In this document: in pieces, positions 4,564-6,612 of the stretch
How the letters are laid out: every line of letters starts with the position of its first letter
Numbering within the stretch: position 1 is the stretch's first letter
Assembly: GCA_003241595.1 (NCBI GenBank)
Contig: QFOU01000069.1
Location: forward strand, 1-6,612
Length of the DNA: 6,612 nt
DNA from: Pseudomonas fluorescens
Lineage (GTDB): Bacteria; Pseudomonadota; Alphaproteobacteria; UBA2136; UBA6156
Reading direction: 5' to 3'
The notes under the pieces: generated by a model
Told to the model about the DNA's origin: nothing
The model's database searches: none
What the model saw: only the letters and a program-made list of their open reading frames with translations
Position numbers and translations under genes: made by a program

Positions 4564-6612
4564 AGTAAAAATAAAGGGCGTAGTTTGGTCTGGAAGTATC
4601 GGGCGGTTCGGTGGTGCAGCCATGGTGGGTTGGGCCTTGCCGTGTTCGTACTGCTCGCCATCGCAGGCTTCCTCTGGCTGGCTCAGGAGTACACGCGCTC
4701 CCACCCGCTCAGCCTCACTCCCTACATTCCGCAGGTCGAGAAATATGCCCTGCCGGATGGCCTGAAACTCGATGCCGAAAAGGCCGAGCTGTTCTTCGAT
4801 GAAGGCCCCGTCATCCGCGTCAACGGCCTCAGCCTCAGCGGTGCCAATGGCGAAATGGGGGTGTTCATCGAACAAGCGGCCATCAAACTCTCGTCCTCGC
4901 AACTCTTTCTTCTCGCAGCAGCTCCCAAAATGGTGGAGGCTCAGGGCGTAACCCTGCGTATCGTGCGTTCGCAAAACGGTATGAGTATCGCTGGCCTTAA
5001 CCTTGCCAAACCGGAGGACGATGCCGGGCAAGCCGCTAAATCGAACGAGGGCATGGTGGAATGGCTCAACGGGCTTGCCTGGAACCGCGTCTGGGGCCGC
5101 CTGCGCAGCGTTCGTATCGCGGGCCTTAACCTGCTCCTGCGCGATGATGTTCAACAGGCCGAATGGGTCTTGGAAGATGGTAACCTGGTGGCAACGCGCT
5201 TCGATGAAGAAGGCGAGCGGGGTACGCTTACTGCCATGGTGCGTCGCTTGTACGGTAACGTCGAACAAGCCAAGGGGATTAACGATGTCCCCGTTCTCGT
5301 CAGCTTCGCGCACGCTCCCAAGGCAGAAGGTATGGAAATCCGCGGACGCCTCGACCGTGCCAACGCGCAAATGGTCTCGGATTACTTCCCGCCGCAGTTC
5401 AAAGACCTCGTGCGAGCCCAAGGTCAGGTGGAAATCGGCACGCGCCTGCTCACAGCCAACCGTCTGGAATTGCCATGGGTCACCATGCGCCTGTCGGATG
5501 TCAGCGTGAATCCGCCCAAAGGCTTCAGCGAACCTCTCAAATTCCCTAAACTGGTCATCACTGCCAGCTATGTCCCCCCGCAACAAGGCCCGTCGGGTAT
5601 TGTCAGCGATACCGATATCCTTACGCTGCGCGAGGTGGAGGCGCAAACCGAACGCGGCGCCACGTTCTACGTCTCCGGCACGGTCTCCGGCATCCAAACA
5701 GACCCCGCCATCAACATCAGCCTTTATTCTCCGCAAGGGCCGGTGCAGGGCATCTTCGATTTCTTCCCAGACCAAATGCGCAGCATGGGCAAGGCACTTA
5801 AATGGCTGCGTCCCAATATCCAGTCCGGAGACTATCAGAACCTCATCGGCCAATACGTCGGTTCGCCCAGTGCCTTCCCCGATTGCGGAGACCAGTGCGG
5901 CCTCTTCCAGCTCGATAGCACCATTTCCAATGCCAAGGTCAGCTTCCTCGACGATATCTCTCCGGCCGTAGCCGAGCAGGGCACATTCCAGTGGCGTGGC
6001 CAAACCTTCACGGTCGGCGCACCGGATGCCACTATCGGCAACCAAAAGGTCACCAACCTGATGGTCAATATGTCGAACATCTTTGCCGCAACACCCACCA
6101 TGCTGCGCGTCACCGGCAACCTGACGGGCGAGGCCTCGGGCGTAATGACCGAACTCAACCGTATCGAAGAGCTGAAGGGCAAGGTTCCCTTAGGCGTCAC
6201 CGGTAAACAGTCGTCGCAACTGGATATCCTCGTGCCCTTGGGCCGCGGAGAAGAAACATCCTTCGCTCACTCCACCGTGCTGGTGTCGTCCAGTATCGTG
6301 AATGCACGCGTAGCCGGCCTCAAACAGTTGAACGGTCTCGACTTCGCCGCCCCGCTCGCCAACGTCAGCCTCTCCGCCGATAAAACCCTCCGTATCGAAG
6401 GCGATGGCACGCTGGGCGGCAGCCCGATGAAAGCGGTCTGGAGCCAGAACATGCAACCCGGCCAGCCGGATATGACTACCCTTACCGCACAGGGCACCGC
6501 CAGCGCCGAATGGCTTATGTCGCACGTCCCCTCCGTCACGGCGGTCAGCCTCACCGGTCTCGTCGGCGTGAACTTTGCGATGCGGGAAGACGCTCAAGGC
6601 AAGTGGCTGTTC
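4561..6612 (+). CDS. YhdP/AsmA-like protein with DUF3971 region (3' partial)
   Basis: This frame is open without a stop from TTG 4561 to the right edge (684 codons seen), so the C-terminus is missing; family members are often 1,000 residues or more. A basic N-terminus is followed by one membrane segment (about residues 22-41) and then a long periplasmic part. The opening, from SLTPYIPQVEKYALPDG through VIRVNGLSLSG to LLAAAPKMVEAQGVTLRIVR, follows the pattern of alphaproteobacterial AsmA-like proteins: repeated amphipathic beta strands built into a long lipid-binding groove. FPDQMRSMGKALKWLRPNIQSGDY (about 401-424) resembles the start of DUF3971 in YhdP, and the later stretch LRIEGDGTLGGSPMKAVWSQ (about 615-634) also fits. 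In E. coli, YhdP and its paralogues are implicated in phospholipid movement to the outer membrane; the same role here is inference. Cys442 and Cys446 (CGDQC) may pair. The gene is probably co-transcribed with prfB, with no terminator in the 37-base gap. Confidence 0.85.
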   Translation, partial: MSKNKGRSLVWKYRAVRWCSHGGLGLAVFVLLAIAGFLWLAQEYTRSHPLSLTPYIPQVEKYALPDGLKLDAEKAELFFDEGPVIRVNGLSLSGANGEMGVFIEQAAIKLSSSQLFLLAAAPKMVEAQGVTLRIVRSQNGMSIAGLNLAKPEDDAGQAAKSNEGMVEWLNGLAWNRVWGRLRSVRIAGLNLLLRDDVQQAEWVLEDGNLVATRFDEEGERGTLTAMVRRLYGNVEQAKGINDVPVLVSFAHAPKAEGMEIRGRLDRANAQMVSDYFPPQFKDLVRAQGQVEIGTRLLTANRLELPWVTMRLSDVSVNPPKGFSEPLKFPKLVITASYVPPQQGPSGIVSDTDILTLREVEAQTERGATFYVSGTVSGIQTDPAINISLYSPQGPVQGIFDFFPDQMRSMGKALKWLRPNIQSGDYQNLIGQYVGSPSAFPDCGDQCGLFQLDSTISNAKVSFLDDISPAVAEQGTFQWRGQTFTVGAPDATIGNQKVTNLMVNMSNIFAATPTMLRVTGNLTGEASGVMTELNRIEELKGKVPLGVTGKQSSQLDILVPLGRGEETSFAHSTVLVSSSIVNARVAGLKQLNGLDFAAPLANVSLSADKTLRIEGDGTLGGSPMKAVWSQNMQPGQPDMTTLTAQGTASAEWLMSHVPSVTAVSLTGLVGVNFAMREDAQGKWLF

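Noticed and set aside
4477..6045. 522-codon open frame on the minus strand antisense to the YhdP-like gene
   Set aside because: The + frame is open across the same stretch, has a membrane anchor and family-like segments, and continues to the window edge. The antisense frame has no membrane anchor or family pattern and runs into the prfB 3' end.

Overview
The window looks like chromosomal DNA from an alphaproteobacterium of moderately high GC content (high fifties by eye, not computed). The lineage call rests on two things. One is the gene order amidase (AmiC type), PBP1A, RF2, which I know as a common alphaproteobacterial arrangement, often with rne upstream. The other is protein detail: the LALLRR segment at the RF2 N-terminus, the CxxC loop in the PBP1A transpeptidase domain, and the DUF3971/AsmA-like protein. 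I cannot name a genus. All four genes are on the + strand and fill nearly the whole window. I see no mobile element, CRISPR array, tRNA or rRNA.

Layout: (1) 3-653, the C-terminal part of a zinc-dependent N-acetylmuramoyl-L-alanine amidase that enters from the left edge and ends in tandem TAA stops. (2) 654-765, a 112-base spacer holding a long hairpin. (3) 766-3321, a complete bifunctional class A penicillin-binding protein (PBP1A). (4) 3322-3412, a spacer with a strong intrinsic terminator (3354-3379), then a small second hairpin that contains a -10-like TATAAA. (5) 3413-4523, prfB, encoding peptide chain release factor 2. It is split by an in-frame TGA and needs a programmed +1 frameshift; reading it as one uninterrupted frame misses its N-terminus. 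(6) 4561-6612, the N-terminal 684 codons of a membrane-anchored periplasmic protein of the YhdP/AsmA-like (DUF3971) family. It starts at a TTG and runs off the right edge.

How the genes fit together: PBP1A polymerises and cross-links peptidoglycan, the amidase cleaves stem peptides from glycan strands (typically at division), and the YhdP/AsmA-like protein belongs to a family implicated in lipid traffic between the inner and outer membranes. Three of the four genes therefore serve the cell envelope. RF2 is the outlier, ending translation at UGA and UAA and controlling its own synthesis through the frameshift. The terminator after PBP1A suggests that prfB and the YhdP-like gene (37 bases apart) form a transcription unit at least partly separate from the wall genes.

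I found no convincing previously undescribed system. The most notable element is the prfB recoding site. It is a known mechanism, seen here with a perfect AGGAGG stimulator and E. coli-type spacing.
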